From: Halorubrum lipolyticum DSM 21995
GTDB lineage: Archaea > Halobacteriota > Halobacteria > Halobacteriales > Haloferacaceae
Direction of reading: 5' to 3'
Length of the DNA stretch: 64,000 nt
NCBI RefSeq assembly: GCF_000337375.1
Contig: NZ_AOJG01000012.1
Span: forward strand, 98,685-162,684
Part shown: piece after piece, positions 52,681 to 61,260 of the stretch
How the letters are laid out: every line of letters starts with the position of its first letter
How positions within the stretch are numbered: position 1 is the stretch's first letter
Notes under the pieces: model-generated
Databases searched by the model: none
What the model saw: the letters and a program-made list of their open reading frames with translations, nothing else
Told to the model about the DNA's origin: nothing
Position numbers and translations under genes: made by a program

Positions 52681-53315
52681 TGGGTACCTCCGTGACCGGT
52701 GTGAGCCGACTCGCCGTACTTCAGCAGGTAGAAGGTGAACACGAAGGTCAGCGCGATGCCGAGTATCGCCGCGATGCCGACCCAGTGGGCGTGCAGCGGG
52801 ACGCCGACCTTCGCGATGTTCTCCGGCCACCCGGTGTTCCCGCCGGTTTCGACGGTGGGAACGTCCTCACCGACGGCGATTCCGGCGTGCATCCCGACGG
52901 CGTCGTGGGGCACACAGTGGTAGTGGGTGATGCCGGCGTCCTCTTCGGTCACCTCGTACTCGTAGGTGTATCCCTCCTCGCCGACCGGGTCGCCGCTGTC
53001 GAGGGACGCCTCGCCCTCGACCGTGACGACGTTGTGGTCGCCCCCGCTTCCGGTCCACTCGAACGTGATCGTCGTCCCGGTGTCGACCCACAGCTGAGTC
53101 GGGGCGAACGCGAGCCCGTCGCTCCCCGCGCCGACCTCGACGGTGACCTCGCTCTCGCCGCGGGCGTCCATGTACTCCCCGAGGTTTCCGCCGGTGACGC
53201 CGCTCGGCCAGTCCGGTTCCGCCTCCTGTGCGGCGGCCGTTCCGGTCGCCCCGGCCGAGGCCGCGACCGCGGCGCTGGCGCCGCCGGCCGTCCGCACAAA
53301 TTCCCGCCTTTTCAT
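52677..53315 (-). CDS. Membrane-anchored halocyanin (blue copper protein)
   Basis: 212-residue protein. A Tat signal is present (MKRREFVRTAGGASAAVAAS). The plastocyanin-like domain (about residues 60-150) has the copper ligands His in GGDHNVV, Cys and His in HYHCVPHDAVGM, and the following Met. A C-terminal helix (WVGIAAILGIALTFVFTFYLL) anchors it, with the copper domain outside. It likely carries electrons from the cytochrome b subunits, replacing or joining a Rieske/cytochrome c role. Its own promoter is suggested by GGTTTAAGC 24-33 nt upstream. It overlaps the DUF7318 start by four bases. Confidence 0.92.
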   Translation of the reverse strand: MKRREFVRTAGGASAAVAASAGATGTAAAQEAEPDWPSGVTGGNLGEYMDARGESEVTVEVGAGSDGLAFAPTQLWVDTGTTITFEWTGSGGDHNVVTVEGEASLDSGDPVGEEGYTYEYEVTEEDAGITHYHCVPHDAVGMHAGIAVGEDVPTVETGGNTGWPENIAKVGVPLHAHWVGIAAILGIALTFVFTFYLLKYGESAHTGHGGTQ

Positions 53316-53339
53316 ACAGGTTCACTCGGGACGGGGTGC

Positions 53340-53348
53340 GCTTAAACC
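53340..53348 (-). promoter_or_regulatory. TATA box before the halocyanin gene
   Basis: On the minus strand GGTTTAAGC lies 25-33 nt before the halocyanin ATG, typical for a short-leader haloarchaeal promoter. It would drive the halocyanin-cytochrome b transcript separately from the upstream DUF7319-like gene. Confidence 0.55.
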
Positions 53349-53410
53349 CACCGACTGAACCCGTCGACTCGGAGGGGTTTACAAGGCCTCTGTCGCGTGA
53401 TATCGGCGGT

Positions 53411-54295
53411 TCACTCGTCTCGGTCGTCGTCGGTTACGACCCCGCCTTCGACCGGGACGAAGTCGGGCCGTTCCTTGGCCTGTCGGAGGGCCCGCAGCCG
53501 CTCGCGGTACTCCTCCGAACGGAACCGATCGGAGAGGCGCGCGTTCGCGACCATGACGAAGAGCAGCAGACCGATGAGCAGGAACACGATCCCCATCGCC
53601 GGCGCGACGATCGTGTTCAGGTCGGCGACGAACGAGGCGACGAGCAGCGCGACCCCGGCGAGCACCTGCACGACCGCGATCACCTGGACCATCAGGTTCC
53701 CGAACTCGCCCGATCCCTCGGGAACCGTGTCGGGGTGGGGAAGCGACCAGTCCTCCGGGGGTTCGGGCACGTCGTGCGACTCCATCGCCGCCAGCGCGAC
53801 GACCGGCTCGATGTCGCGGAGCACGGTCCCCTGTCCGGTCACCTCCCCCGTCGGCCGGACGATCGCGTACCCCTCGTCCGAGTAGACGAGGAGCCGGTCT
53901 TCGCCGTCCTCGCGGACGCGTTCCAACACGCCGAACACGTCCCGGCGCGCGATCCGGGACTTCAGCTCCGCCTCGGCGCGGGCGAGCAGCCGGTCACCGG
54001 TGATCCACGAGTCCGGGTCGAACGCGGCGTCCCACTCCTCCGCGCTCATCCGGGCCATGTCCGAGGGCCCGAAGTCGTCGAAGTCGTACTCCTCGTCGAC
54101 CCGCTCGCGGAGTTCGTCGAGGTCGTCGGGCGCGTCGTCGGCCGGGCCGCCGGGCGCGTCGGCGGGAGCGTCGCCGCCCCCGTGAGACGCGTCGGATCGG
54201 GGCGACGCGCGGTTCCGGGAAGACGCGCCGTCGGGCTCGTCCGACGACCGGTCCGGCCGCCGCTCCGGATCCGGTTCCGTCGAGGTGTCCTCCAT
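53411..54295 (-). CDS. bc-cluster membrane protein (DUF7319-like)
   Basis: 294-residue protein. A long acidic, Asp/Pro-rich N terminus (about 1-65) is followed by a soluble domain (RIARRDVFGVLERVREDG, LLVYSDEGYAIVRPTG) and two membrane helices (LMVQVIAVVQVLAGVALLVASFV and IVAPAMGIVFLLIGLLLFVM). The C terminus is charged. The layout agrees with the haloarchaeal DUF7319 family. It is the first gene of the minus-strand respiratory cluster, 95 bp before halocyanin, and divergent from the 54411 gene. Role probably accessory. Confidence 0.75.
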   Translation of the reverse strand: MEDTSTEPDPERRPDRSSDEPDGASSRNRASPRSDASHGGGDAPADAPGGPADDAPDDLDELRERVDEEYDFDDFGPSDMARMSAEEWDAAFDPDSWITGDRLLARAEAELKSRIARRDVFGVLERVREDGEDRLLVYSDEGYAIVRPTGEVTGQGTVLRDIEPVVALAAMESHDVPEPPEDWSLPHPDTVPEGSGEFGNLMVQVIAVVQVLAGVALLVASFVADLNTIVAPAMGIVFLLIGLLLFVMVANARLSDRFRSEEYRERLRALRQAKERPDFVPVEGGVVTDDDRDE

Positions 54296-54410
54296 GGCTC
54301 GGAGATACGTGCTCCGGACGCTAACTGTTTTCGTCTGCGGTCGGCGCGATCCGCGGCTCCCGCGGCCGCGGATCGCGGGGCTTTACGCGCCGGAGACCCA
54401 ACCGCGAGTA

Positions 54411-54893
54411 ATGGTCGACGAGTCGGTTATCGCGGCGGCGGCCGGGCTGTCGGTGACGGCGAGCCTCCCGTTCCTGCTGTACGGGGCGTGGATCATGATC
54501 GACACCGAGACCGTGACGTGGACCGTCCTCATGCGCCACCTGCGGTACATCGGCGTCGGACTGGTGCTCACGACCGTCCCGATCGTCGGGTGGATGATCC
54601 CGCGACTGTTCGTGAACCTGTCCGGAATCGCCGTGATCCACGCGTTTCTCGGAGTGCAGGCGTACGCGCTGCTGGCGTTCGCGCTCACCGGGATCGTCCG
54701 GATCCTGCAGGCGAAGCGCAACGCCGACGCCTACGAGGACCCCGACGTCGACATCGACGAGATCCATGAGGACATGGGCCACTGGCGCGCGCGGCTCCGG
54801 GCCGGCGTGGCGGGGTTCATGATCCTCTGGCTCTGTGCGTGGGTGACCGGTCTCTACCGGCTCTACACGCTCCACGTCGCGGCGATGTTGTGA
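54411..54893 (+). CDS. Four-helix membrane protein (DUF7321-like)
   Basis: 160-residue protein with about four membrane helices (AAAAGLSVTASLPFLLYGAWI, GVGLVLTTVPIVGWMIPRL, AFLGVQAYALLAFALTGIV and MILWLCAWVTGLYRLYTL). Internal His residues (RHLRY, VIHAF, GHW, LHV) could hold heme, but this is only suggestive. It resembles the haloarchaeal DUF7321 family, which neighbours the bc cluster. CTTTACGCGC about 30 nt before the ATG is the likely promoter box. It is divergent from the DUF7319-like gene. Confidence 0.7.
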   Translation: MVDESVIAAAAGLSVTASLPFLLYGAWIMIDTETVTWTVLMRHLRYIGVGLVLTTVPIVGWMIPRLFVNLSGIAVIHAFLGVQAYALLAFALTGIVRILQAKRNADAYEDPDVDIDEIHEDMGHWRARLRAGVAGFMILWLCAWVTGLYRLYTLHVAAML

Positions 54894-54998
54894 CGAGCGC
54901 GTCGCGGTCGGCACCCGGGCGTCCGGTCGACCCCGGAACCCGGCATCGGCCGCGCCGACCGACAGGTTCAATCCCGTTTTGACCGTACCTCCCGTATC

Positions 54999-55619
54999 GT
55001 GGCAGTCACTTTCGACCTGTTCGGGACCCTCGTCGACGTCGAGTACCCGTCCGACCCCGCGGAGATCGTCGCGCGCGAGCTGGAGTCGCGCGGCGTCGAG
55101 GTACCGGACGACTGGCACGTCGCGTACGGCGAGCGACACGTTGACGCCCCCGCGGGCGCGGAGGTCCCCCTCCCCGCTCACGTGGCGCACGCGCTCGACT
55201 CGCGCGGCGTCGAGGCCGCCGATAACGTCGTCCGGCACGCCGTCGTCGCGGCGTTCGACCCGGACGTGACGCGACGCGACGGCGCGAGAGCCGCCGTGCG
55301 AGACGTGAGCGAGCGCGGGCCGGTCGGCCTCCTCTCGAACTGCGCGGTGCCCGAACTGGTCCCCAAGACCCTGATCCGCGCCGGGCTCCGCGGCGAGTTC
55401 GACGCGGTCACGACGAGCATCGGCTGCGGCTGGCGGAAACCACACCCGAAGGCGTTCGAGACCGCCGCTGACGCGCTCGGCGTCCCGCCCGCGTCGCTGG
55501 TCCACGTCGGCGACGACCCGGCGGCCGACGGCGGCGTCGAGGACGTGGGGGGCCGGTTCGTCGACGTGACGGAGACGCCGCTCGACGGGCTGGCGGCCCA
55601 TCTCGAGGCCGAGCTCTAA
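54999..55619 (+). CDS. HAD-family hydrolase
   Basis: 206-residue phosphatase-like protein. Motif I is VTFDLFGTLVDVEYP (nucleophile Asp at residue 5, acid/base Thr-for-Asp at the second position, as in haloacid dehalogenase-type members). Motif II is LLSNCA, motif III the Lys in GWRKPHPKAFE, and motif IV VHVGDDPAAD. The cap is helical and inserted after motif I. Substrate unknown. The start codon is GTG. CGTTTTGACC lies at the TATA position. Confidence 0.85.
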   Translation: MAVTFDLFGTLVDVEYPSDPAEIVARELESRGVEVPDDWHVAYGERHVDAPAGAEVPLPAHVAHALDSRGVEAADNVVRHAVVAAFDPDVTRRDGARAAVRDVSERGPVGLLSNCAVPELVPKTLIRAGLRGEFDAVTTSIGCGWRKPHPKAFETAADALGVPPASLVHVGDDPAADGGVEDVGGRFVDVTETPLDGLAAHLEAEL

Positions 55620-55621
55620 AA

Positions 55622-55815
55622 ACGTACTCGAACCGGCCGCCGACGAGCGCGTACCCGCCCCCGAGCGTGATCTCCCAGAGCCCGTGCGCGAGCAGGCCGA
55701 TCGCCGGGAGGTTCGGGAGCGTCGCCGGTGTCCCGACGGCCCGGAGCCAGAGCGGCATGAGCACCCCCGCGGCGACGAGCCAGAGGACTCCGACGGACGA
55801 TCGTGCCGCGTCAGC
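55622..55815 (-). pseudogene. Possible remnant of a small membrane protein
   Basis: Between the HAD stop and the MBL stop the minus strand encodes hydrophobic, gene-like sequence: VGVLWLVAAGVLMPLWLRAVG, then LPAIGLLAHGLWEITLGGGYALVGG. The frame has no ATG start of its own (GTG at 55764 is possible). At its other end it runs on without a stop into sequence antisense to the HAD gene. This suggests a membrane protein gene that has lost its end, or a small gene I cannot delimit. Low certainty. Confidence 0.35.
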
Positions 55816-56659
55816 CTCGGATCCGACCCGCCCACTCCCCGTCCAGCCGCCCCTCCGCGAGGATCTTCTCGAGGTGCGCGACGACCGTCGCCCGCGCGAG
55901 GTCGGCGACGCCGGTCAGGTCCTTCTCGTAGGCGGCGTCGACGACCGCGCCAACGTCGCTCGCGCCGCCCTCGACCGCCGCGAGGACCGCCCGCTCGCGG
56001 TCCAGCCGGTGGTCGATCAGCCGGTCGCAGGTCGCTCTCGGGTCGTCGATCACGGGGCCGTGGCCCGGATAAAGCCGGTCGTAGCCGGCGTCGCGGACGC
56101 GTTCGAGGCTGTCGAGGTACTCCCGGAGGTCGCCCTCGGGAGCGCCCACGACGACGCTCCCCTCGGCGACGGCGAGGTCGCCACAGAGGAGCGCGCCGGC
56201 GGTGCTCTCGCCTCCTCGCCCCTCCGTCACCGTGAACGCGACGTGGTCCGGCGCGTGACCGGGCGTCTCGACCGCGCGGACCTCGGTGTCGCCCACGGTC
56301 TCCCCGTCCTCGAACGTGTCGTCGGGCGCCACGCCGGCCGCCGCCGCGAACCGGTCGACGTGGTCGGCGTGCGCGAAGGCGGGCGCGCCGGTCAGGTCGG
56401 CGTACTCGGCGACCGCGCCGACGTGGTCCGGATGCGCGTGGGTGACCGCGATCGCCTCGACCACGGGACTCGCCCCGCCCTCGGACGGCTCCGCGTCGGC
56501 GACGCCAGCCGCGGCGTCGAGCGCGTCGGTGCGGGCCGCGGGGTCGACGAGGAGCCCCCCGGCGACGTGGGCGTTCGTCGTCCCGCCGGGCGCGCGGGTG
56601 TCGACCGGGACCGGGACGCGGGCGACCGACGAGTGCGGGTCCGATCCCGGTCCCGTCAT
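55811..56659 (-). CDS. MBL-fold metallohydrolase (LACTB2-like)
   Basis: 282-residue protein. The metal-binding motif is THAHPDHVG (about residue 74), with further ligands in ETPGHAPDHV, LLCGDLAV and LYPGHGPVI. The C-terminal helical winged region (residues about 215-280) resembles LACTB2/beta-CASP-lacking thioesterase or ribonuclease members. Substrate unknown: endoribonuclease, glyoxalase-like or thioesterase roles are all possible. Four bases separate it from the upstream radical SAM gene, so they are likely co-transcribed. Confidence 0.86.
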   Translation of the reverse strand: MTGPGSDPHSSVARVPVPVDTRAPGGTTNAHVAGGLLVDPAARTDALDAAAGVADAEPSEGGASPVVEAIAVTHAHPDHVGAVAEYADLTGAPAFAHADHVDRFAAAAGVAPDDTFEDGETVGDTEVRAVETPGHAPDHVAFTVTEGRGGESTAGALLCGDLAVAEGSVVVGAPEGDLREYLDSLERVRDAGYDRLYPGHGPVIDDPRATCDRLIDHRLDRERAVLAAVEGGASDVGAVVDAAYEKDLTGVADLARATVVAHLEKILAEGRLDGEWAGRIRG

Positions 56660-56663
56660 CGGC

Positions 56664-58541
56664 TCAGTCCCCGCGTCCGACGGAGGAGCCGTCGCGTCGG
56701 TCGAGCAGGGAGCGGGCTGCGGGCCCGGGACCCGACCCGGCGCGCTCGCGGCCGGGGATCGGCACGTCGACGTCGTCGGCGACGGCGAACCGCGAGAGGT
56801 CGGCGACGCCCGAATCGACTTCCGCCACCGAGCCGTACGGGCGTCCGACGACGATGTCTCCCGCCTTGCTCCGGTTGATCCCCGGGATCGCCGTCAGCTC
56901 GTCCATCGACGCCGCGTTGACGTCGAGGGGGTAGGGGACGCCCGTCACCGAGCGGTAGCCGTGGTCCGTGATCGCCACGTCGATGGCGGTGCCGAGCTCG
57001 CGCTCGCCGGGGACGGCGACGAGAAGGGCGTACGTGCCGAGCTGGCGGCCGAACGTCTTCCCGTCCTGGTGGTACTCCAGGTGCACGTCGGGGAGGACCG
57101 TCCCCGGCGGGACCACCCGGTCGAGCATCGGGTTGTCGACGGTCTCGCGCACCTCCTTCTTGTACGCTTGGAACTGGTCTTTGTGCTCCTGGGCGATGTC
57201 GGCGCCCGTCTCGGCCATCTCCGTGCCGGCGAACGCCATCACCTGCCGGATGTTGATCCGGCGGAGCATGAGCCCCTCGTCGTAGACGGTCTGGAGGAAC
57301 CGCTTGTTGTGCTCGTACGTCTCGGGGCGCTCGCCCGCGAGCCCGTGGACGAGGTTGATCCCGGGGAGGAGCTTCGGGAGCCGCGGCGAGGCGTCCGGCC
57401 CGGTCGAGGGGCCGGTCACCCGGTCGTCGGGACCGGGCGTCGTCTCCGGACCGTCGCCCGGGCGCCACCCGCCCTCCTCGTTGACGGCGCGGACGGCCTC
57501 CAGACACTCCTCGGCGGTGACGAGCAGGTTGTTCTGCTCTTGGACCACGGGGTCGGCAGACTCCAGCCCGAACGCGGCGGTGTCGCCCGGCGTGTTGTGC
57601 GCGGCGATCACCCGGATCGCCTCGCGGGAGGCCTCGGGGTAGTCGGTGATCGTCACCGGGTTCATGTTGTCGAGGTGGAGCGTCCGCAGGTCGGGCGCGA
57701 CCTCGCGGATCCCGCCGTACAGCTCCCGGAGCGCGTCGGGGTTCGGCGCCTCGCCGTCGCCGCCGAACGCGAGGATGTCGGCCTGCCGGCCGAGCCGGAA
57801 GTGCCTGACCCCCCGGTCGGAGAGCGCGTCGACCTCGTCGACCACGGAGCGTGCCTCCCGGAACGCCGGGCTCCCGTACAGCGGCTCGGTACAGAACGAA
57901 CAGCGGTAGGCGCACCCGCGCGAGGTCTCCATCTCGCAGATGAGGTAGTCGGGGTGGTTCGGGTGCTGCTCGACGACGAACGCGCCCTTCTCGGCCCACC
58001 GGTCGATCTCAGCGTTGTCGCGCATCCGGTTGCCGAACCCCTCTAACCCCTCGCGGACGAGGTCGTAGGCGGCCGCCTCCACGTCGCCCATGGCGACGAA
58101 GTCGTAGTCGAGGTCGTCGCGCTCGGTCTCCTGCGCGCCCGCGTTCTCCTCGCCGACGCCGAACCGCACGGGGCCGCCGAGCAGGGTGACCCCGTCCGCG
58201 GTCCACCCCAGCTCCCGGACCTCGTCCGGCTCGGCCGGGGTCCCGCCCACGTACTTCCCGGGAACCGTCATCCCGCCGACGTACACCATGAGGTCCGCGT
58301 TCGCGACGTCGGCGCGCTTCGAGCGGTCGTCGCGCAGTTCGTCGATGGTGTGGTAGGTGATCCGCGACTCGGGGACGCCCGCGTCGACGAGCGCGCCGGC
58401 CGTGTACCGCGGGTACGTCGAGATGTACGGCGGCACGCCGAAGTGCGCCGGCTCGTCGACGTAGCCGTCGACGATCGTGACGGAGAGGTCGTTCGGGTCG
58501 GACGGGAGCGAGCCCCGGCCCGACGCGGGCGAATCGGTCAT
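56664..58541 (-). CDS. Radical SAM protein with C-terminal HhH domain
   Basis: 625-residue enzyme. The N-terminal part (about 20-190) resembles a B12-binding-like or UPF0313-type region (SVTIVDGYVDEPAHFGVPPY). The 4Fe-4S cluster motif is CAYRCSFC (about residue 212). An AdoMet barrel follows, with HFRLGRQADILAF, LHLDNMNPVTI and GLESADPVVQEQNN. The C terminus holds a helix-hairpin-helix stretch (LDVNAASMDELTAIPGINRSKAGDIV) that could bind nucleic acid. A low-complexity loop lies near residues 360-385. Product unknown; archaeal members of this type are uncharacterised to my knowledge. Confidence 0.87.
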   Translation of the reverse strand: MTDSPASGRGSLPSDPNDLSVTIVDGYVDEPAHFGVPPYISTYPRYTAGALVDAGVPESRITYHTIDELRDDRSKRADVANADLMVYVGGMTVPGKYVGGTPAEPDEVRELGWTADGVTLLGGPVRFGVGEENAGAQETERDDLDYDFVAMGDVEAAAYDLVREGLEGFGNRMRDNAEIDRWAEKGAFVVEQHPNHPDYLICEMETSRGCAYRCSFCTEPLYGSPAFREARSVVDEVDALSDRGVRHFRLGRQADILAFGGDGEAPNPDALRELYGGIREVAPDLRTLHLDNMNPVTITDYPEASREAIRVIAAHNTPGDTAAFGLESADPVVQEQNNLLVTAEECLEAVRAVNEEGGWRPGDGPETTPGPDDRVTGPSTGPDASPRLPKLLPGINLVHGLAGERPETYEHNKRFLQTVYDEGLMLRRINIRQVMAFAGTEMAETGADIAQEHKDQFQAYKKEVRETVDNPMLDRVVPPGTVLPDVHLEYHQDGKTFGRQLGTYALLVAVPGERELGTAIDVAITDHGYRSVTGVPYPLDVNAASMDELTAIPGINRSKAGDIVVGRPYGSVAEVDSGVADLSRFAVADDVDVPIPGRERAGSGPGPAARSLLDRRDGSSVGRGD

Positions 58542-58657
58542 GTTACCCCACCGTAGTCGGCCGAGACGGGAAAAGCGTGCGGAACGAACGGTGCGGGACG
58601 CGCAGGGCGGAACGCGGCGGGGAATCGCTTATATCGGACCGCTCGGGATCGAGAGCC

Positions 58658-59053
58658 ATGCCCTCCGAGACGGTTTCGGCCCGACTGCGCGTCGTGCGGT
58701 ACGTCGTGCTCGCCGGCGTCTGCCTCTTCGCCGCGGGACAGTTCTACGCCGCCGAGCCGCGCCCGTGGGGCGTCGCGGTCGCGTGGGCGGCCGGGACCGC
58801 CCTCGTCTTCGGACCGGTCGCGTGGCTGGCGCGGGACCGAGTCACGGAGGACCTCCGCGAGACGCTGACGTACGTCGCCGCAGGTGCGGGAATCCTCCTC
58901 GCGTCGGTCTGGCTCGGCGTCTCGCTCGCGTTCGCCCCGGCGCTGTTCCCGTACGGGCCCGGAGTCTGGGCGGGGTTCGCGCTCGGGATCCTCGTCGCGT
59001 TGCTCGCGGAGCGAACGGTCGTTCCGGAGCGACTGCGCGGCGCGGGGATCTGA
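58658..59053 (+). CDS. Four-helix membrane protein
   Basis: 131-residue protein with four hydrophobic segments (RYVVLAGVCLFAAGQFY, AVAWAAGTALVFGPVAWLA, YVAAGAGILLASVWLGVSLAFA and WAGFALGILVALLAE). No conserved polar motif. The ATG at 58658 is chosen because CGCTTATATCG lies about 21-32 nt upstream; an in-frame start 27 codons earlier would precede that box. Divergent from the radical SAM gene. Function unknown. Confidence 0.72.
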   Translation: MPSETVSARLRVVRYVVLAGVCLFAAGQFYAAEPRPWGVAVAWAAGTALVFGPVAWLARDRVTEDLRETLTYVAAGAGILLASVWLGVSLAFAPALFPYGPGVWAGFALGILVALLAERTVVPERLRGAGI

Positions 59054-59159
59054 CCGCCGCGGCGGCAGCGCTAACCGCGCTGCCGCGCCCGAACGCTCCG
59101 CGCGCCTCGACCGCCGCCGCCACGCCGTTTAAGCCCTCGCCGACCCAACGGCTCCGTAT

Positions 59160-59315
59160 ATGCCATCGACGATGGAGGTCAAGTGCGAGAGCGACGACTG
59201 CGAGCTCGACATGTTCGAGAACCACTACACCTACGACGTGCCCGACGACCACGCGGTCGAGGACCTGTCGTGCCCGTACTGCGGCGGGAGCGACCTCGCC
59301 GAGATCGAGGTGTAG
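59160..59315 (+). CDS. 51-residue zinc-finger protein (DUF7559-like)
   Basis: Small acidic protein with Cys pairs in VKCESDDCELDMFE and LSCPYCGGSDL, spaced for one zinc ion, and a central NHYTYDVPDD. It matches small haloarchaeal proteins I know as DUF7559. The ATG at 59160 has CCGTTTAAGCC about 30 nt upstream. An in-frame Met four codons later is also possible. The stop is three bases before the GTG of the Hsp20 gene, so both are probably on one transcript. Confidence 0.78.
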   Translation: MPSTMEVKCESDDCELDMFENHYTYDVPDDHAVEDLSCPYCGGSDLAEIEV

Positions 59316-59318
59316 CCC

Positions 59319-59777
59319 GTGAGCGGACTCGTGGAGACGGGTCGGTCGGTGGTCCGTCGGGCCCTCGAACGCCTCGGCCGCGGGTGGAGCAAGATGCAGG
59401 AGCGGCGGCCGCTCTCGTACGACCTCCTCGAGAGCGACGACGCCTACCTGGTCGTCTTCGACGCCCCCGGCGTCCGCGGCGAGGACCTGAACGTGACGTT
59501 CCTCGATCACACCGTCGAGGTCGAGCTCGACCGGTTCCGCGACTTCTACGACGGGTACGAGATGCTGTTCCCCGGCCGCGGCGTCTCGCTCTCCGGGAGC
59601 GCCGACCTCCCGCGCGACGCGAACGTGACGCCGCAGGGCGCGAACGCGACGCTCACGCGGAACGGGACCCTCCAGGTCGAGATCCCGAAGAAGGACGACG
59701 GCCGCGACGTGGCCGTGGTCGAGGAGGAGGCCGCCGAAGACGGAACCGAAGCTGACCGCGACGCGGACGGCGCCTGA
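59319..59777 (+). CDS. Hsp20/alpha-crystallin family protein
   Basis: 152-residue protein with a small heat-shock core. The start region (about 1-30) is helical and basic. The alpha-crystallin domain (about 35-125) contains YLVVFDAPGVRGEDLNVTF and a C-terminal strand ATLTRNGTLQVEIPKK with the family's NGxLxVxIPK signature. The acidic tail follows. It lacks a clear IXI motif at the end. ATP-independent holdase is the expected role. GTG start, directly after the zinc protein gene. Confidence 0.86.
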   Translation: MSGLVETGRSVVRRALERLGRGWSKMQERRPLSYDLLESDDAYLVVFDAPGVRGEDLNVTFLDHTVEVELDRFRDFYDGYEMLFPGRGVSLSGSADLPRDANVTPQGANATLTRNGTLQVEIPKKDDGRDVAVVEEEAAEDGTEADRDADGA

Positions 59778-59790
59778 CTCCGCGTCCCGC

Positions 59791-61089
59791 TCACTCCCCG
59801 GACCGGCGCTCCACGGACATTCCCTCCGCGATTTCGAACTCCTCGCTCCCGTCGAAGCGGTCGGGAGCGAACGCGTCGATCCACGGCGACGCCGACTCCT
59901 CCGAATCTCCCGCCTCGATCCCGTCGAGCGACGCCGACACCCCATCGGCGACGAGCTCGCCGATCGCCGGCGCGCGCATGAACCCGTGGCCCTGCCAGCC
60001 GGCGGCGACGAACACGCGGTCGGCGGGATCGCCGACCGGCCCGACGAGGGGGTCGCCGTCGGGCGTGGCCGTGCAGAGACCCGCCCACGCGCGCTCCACC
60101 TCCGGGCCGTCCGAGCCGACCGCGTCGAGTCGCTCGCGGAGCGTCGCCGAGACCGACTCCACGAACCAGTCGTCGCCCGTCGGGTCGTAGTCGTCCGGGT
60201 CGGCCGGGACCGGTTCCGTGCCGTCCCCGGCGAGCAGGCCGGTCGGGTGCGGCCGGACGTACGCGCCCGCCGTCGCGTCGTACACCATCGGGCCGTCGTA
60301 GCTCGCCGAGTCGCTACGGTCGCCGCGGGCGTCGCGGTCGCCGCGGTCGCCCCGCGCCATCAGCGCCTGTACCCGGTAGGGAACCACGGGGACCTCGACC
60401 CCCGCGTCGCCGAGGAAGCCGGCGGTGTGCGCGCCGACGGCGACGACGACGGCGTCGAACTCGCGGGCGCCCTCGCGTCGGGTCGCCCCGCCGACCCACA
60501 GTTCGGGACCGCCACCCGCGAGCGAGACCGGAGTGTCGGTCTCGACGGCGACTCCCTCGCGACGCGCGCGTTCACCCGCCGCGGCGACGTAGCTCGCGGG
60601 GTCACACCACCCCGCGTTCTCGGCCACTGCGGCGACGGCGAGGTCGTCGGTGGCGATGGGGAACCGGTCGCCGAGCGCTTCGGGGTCGACGACCGCCACG
60701 TCCCGACCGTGCGCGCGCATCCGGTCGACCATCGCCGGCACGGCCTCGGCGTCCGGGTCGCCCTCGCGGACGGCGATGACGTAGGGACACGGCGCGAACG
60801 AGAACCCGGGGAGCGAGCGATCGAACGCCCGGAACCGCTCCATCGCGCGGGCGGCCAGCGCGGCGTCGACGTCCTCGGCGTACGCGTCGTACAGCACGCC
60901 CGCCGCGCGCCCGGAGCTCCCGGCGCCGAGGTCGCCGCGGTCGTACAGCGTCACGTCGGCGCCGCGGGCCGCGAGGTCGGCCGCGGCGGTGACGCCGACG
61001 GCGCCGCCGCCGACGACCGCGACTTCGGGGGGTGAGGAGTCTCGGTCCGCCGGAGCGCCTCGCTCCGTCGACGCGTCTGATCGGCTCAT
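59791..61089 (-). CDS. FAD-dependent oxidoreductase (DAO family)
   Basis: 432-residue flavoprotein. The FAD-binding VAVVGGGAVGVTAAADLAARG dinucleotide motif is near residue 25. GAGSSGRAAGVLYDAY, AVVVAVGAHTAGFLGD, and a C-terminal FVAAGWQGHGFMRAPAIGELVADG match D-amino-acid oxidase/sarcosine oxidase-type enzymes. It would oxidise an amine or secondary amino acid; the substrate is not evident. The start MSRSDAS at 61089 has GTTTTTAAGACG about 25-35 nt upstream; five codons further upstream a second ATG exists. Confidence 0.86.
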   Translation of the reverse strand: MSRSDASTERGAPADRDSSPPEVAVVGGGAVGVTAAADLAARGADVTLYDRGDLGAGSSGRAAGVLYDAYAEDVDAALAARAMERFRAFDRSLPGFSFAPCPYVIAVREGDPDAEAVPAMVDRMRAHGRDVAVVDPEALGDRFPIATDDLAVAAVAENAGWCDPASYVAAAGERARREGVAVETDTPVSLAGGGPELWVGGATRREGAREFDAVVVAVGAHTAGFLGDAGVEVPVVPYRVQALMARGDRGDRDARGDRSDSASYDGPMVYDATAGAYVRPHPTGLLAGDGTEPVPADPDDYDPTGDDWFVESVSATLRERLDAVGSDGPEVERAWAGLCTATPDGDPLVGPVGDPADRVFVAAGWQGHGFMRAPAIGELVADGVSASLDGIEAGDSEESASPWIDAFAPDRFDGSEEFEIAEGMSVERRSGE

Positions 61090-61260
61090 GCGCTCGCCTG
61101 TCACCGATACGTCTTAAAAACGACGGGGCGGGCGTCTCCGGGGACCGAAGATACTGTTGAAACGCTTTGTAGTGGACACATCTGGTCTGGCCGCGGTCAG
61201 TACGGATACAGCGACGGGAGAGTACGGGAGTGACTGTCGCAGTTCGATGGCGGTGATTCG

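Noticed and set aside
53228-54769. Long plus-strand open frame through the DUF7319-like gene
   Set aside because: It is the complementary frame of a convincing membrane protein gene and has no domain features.
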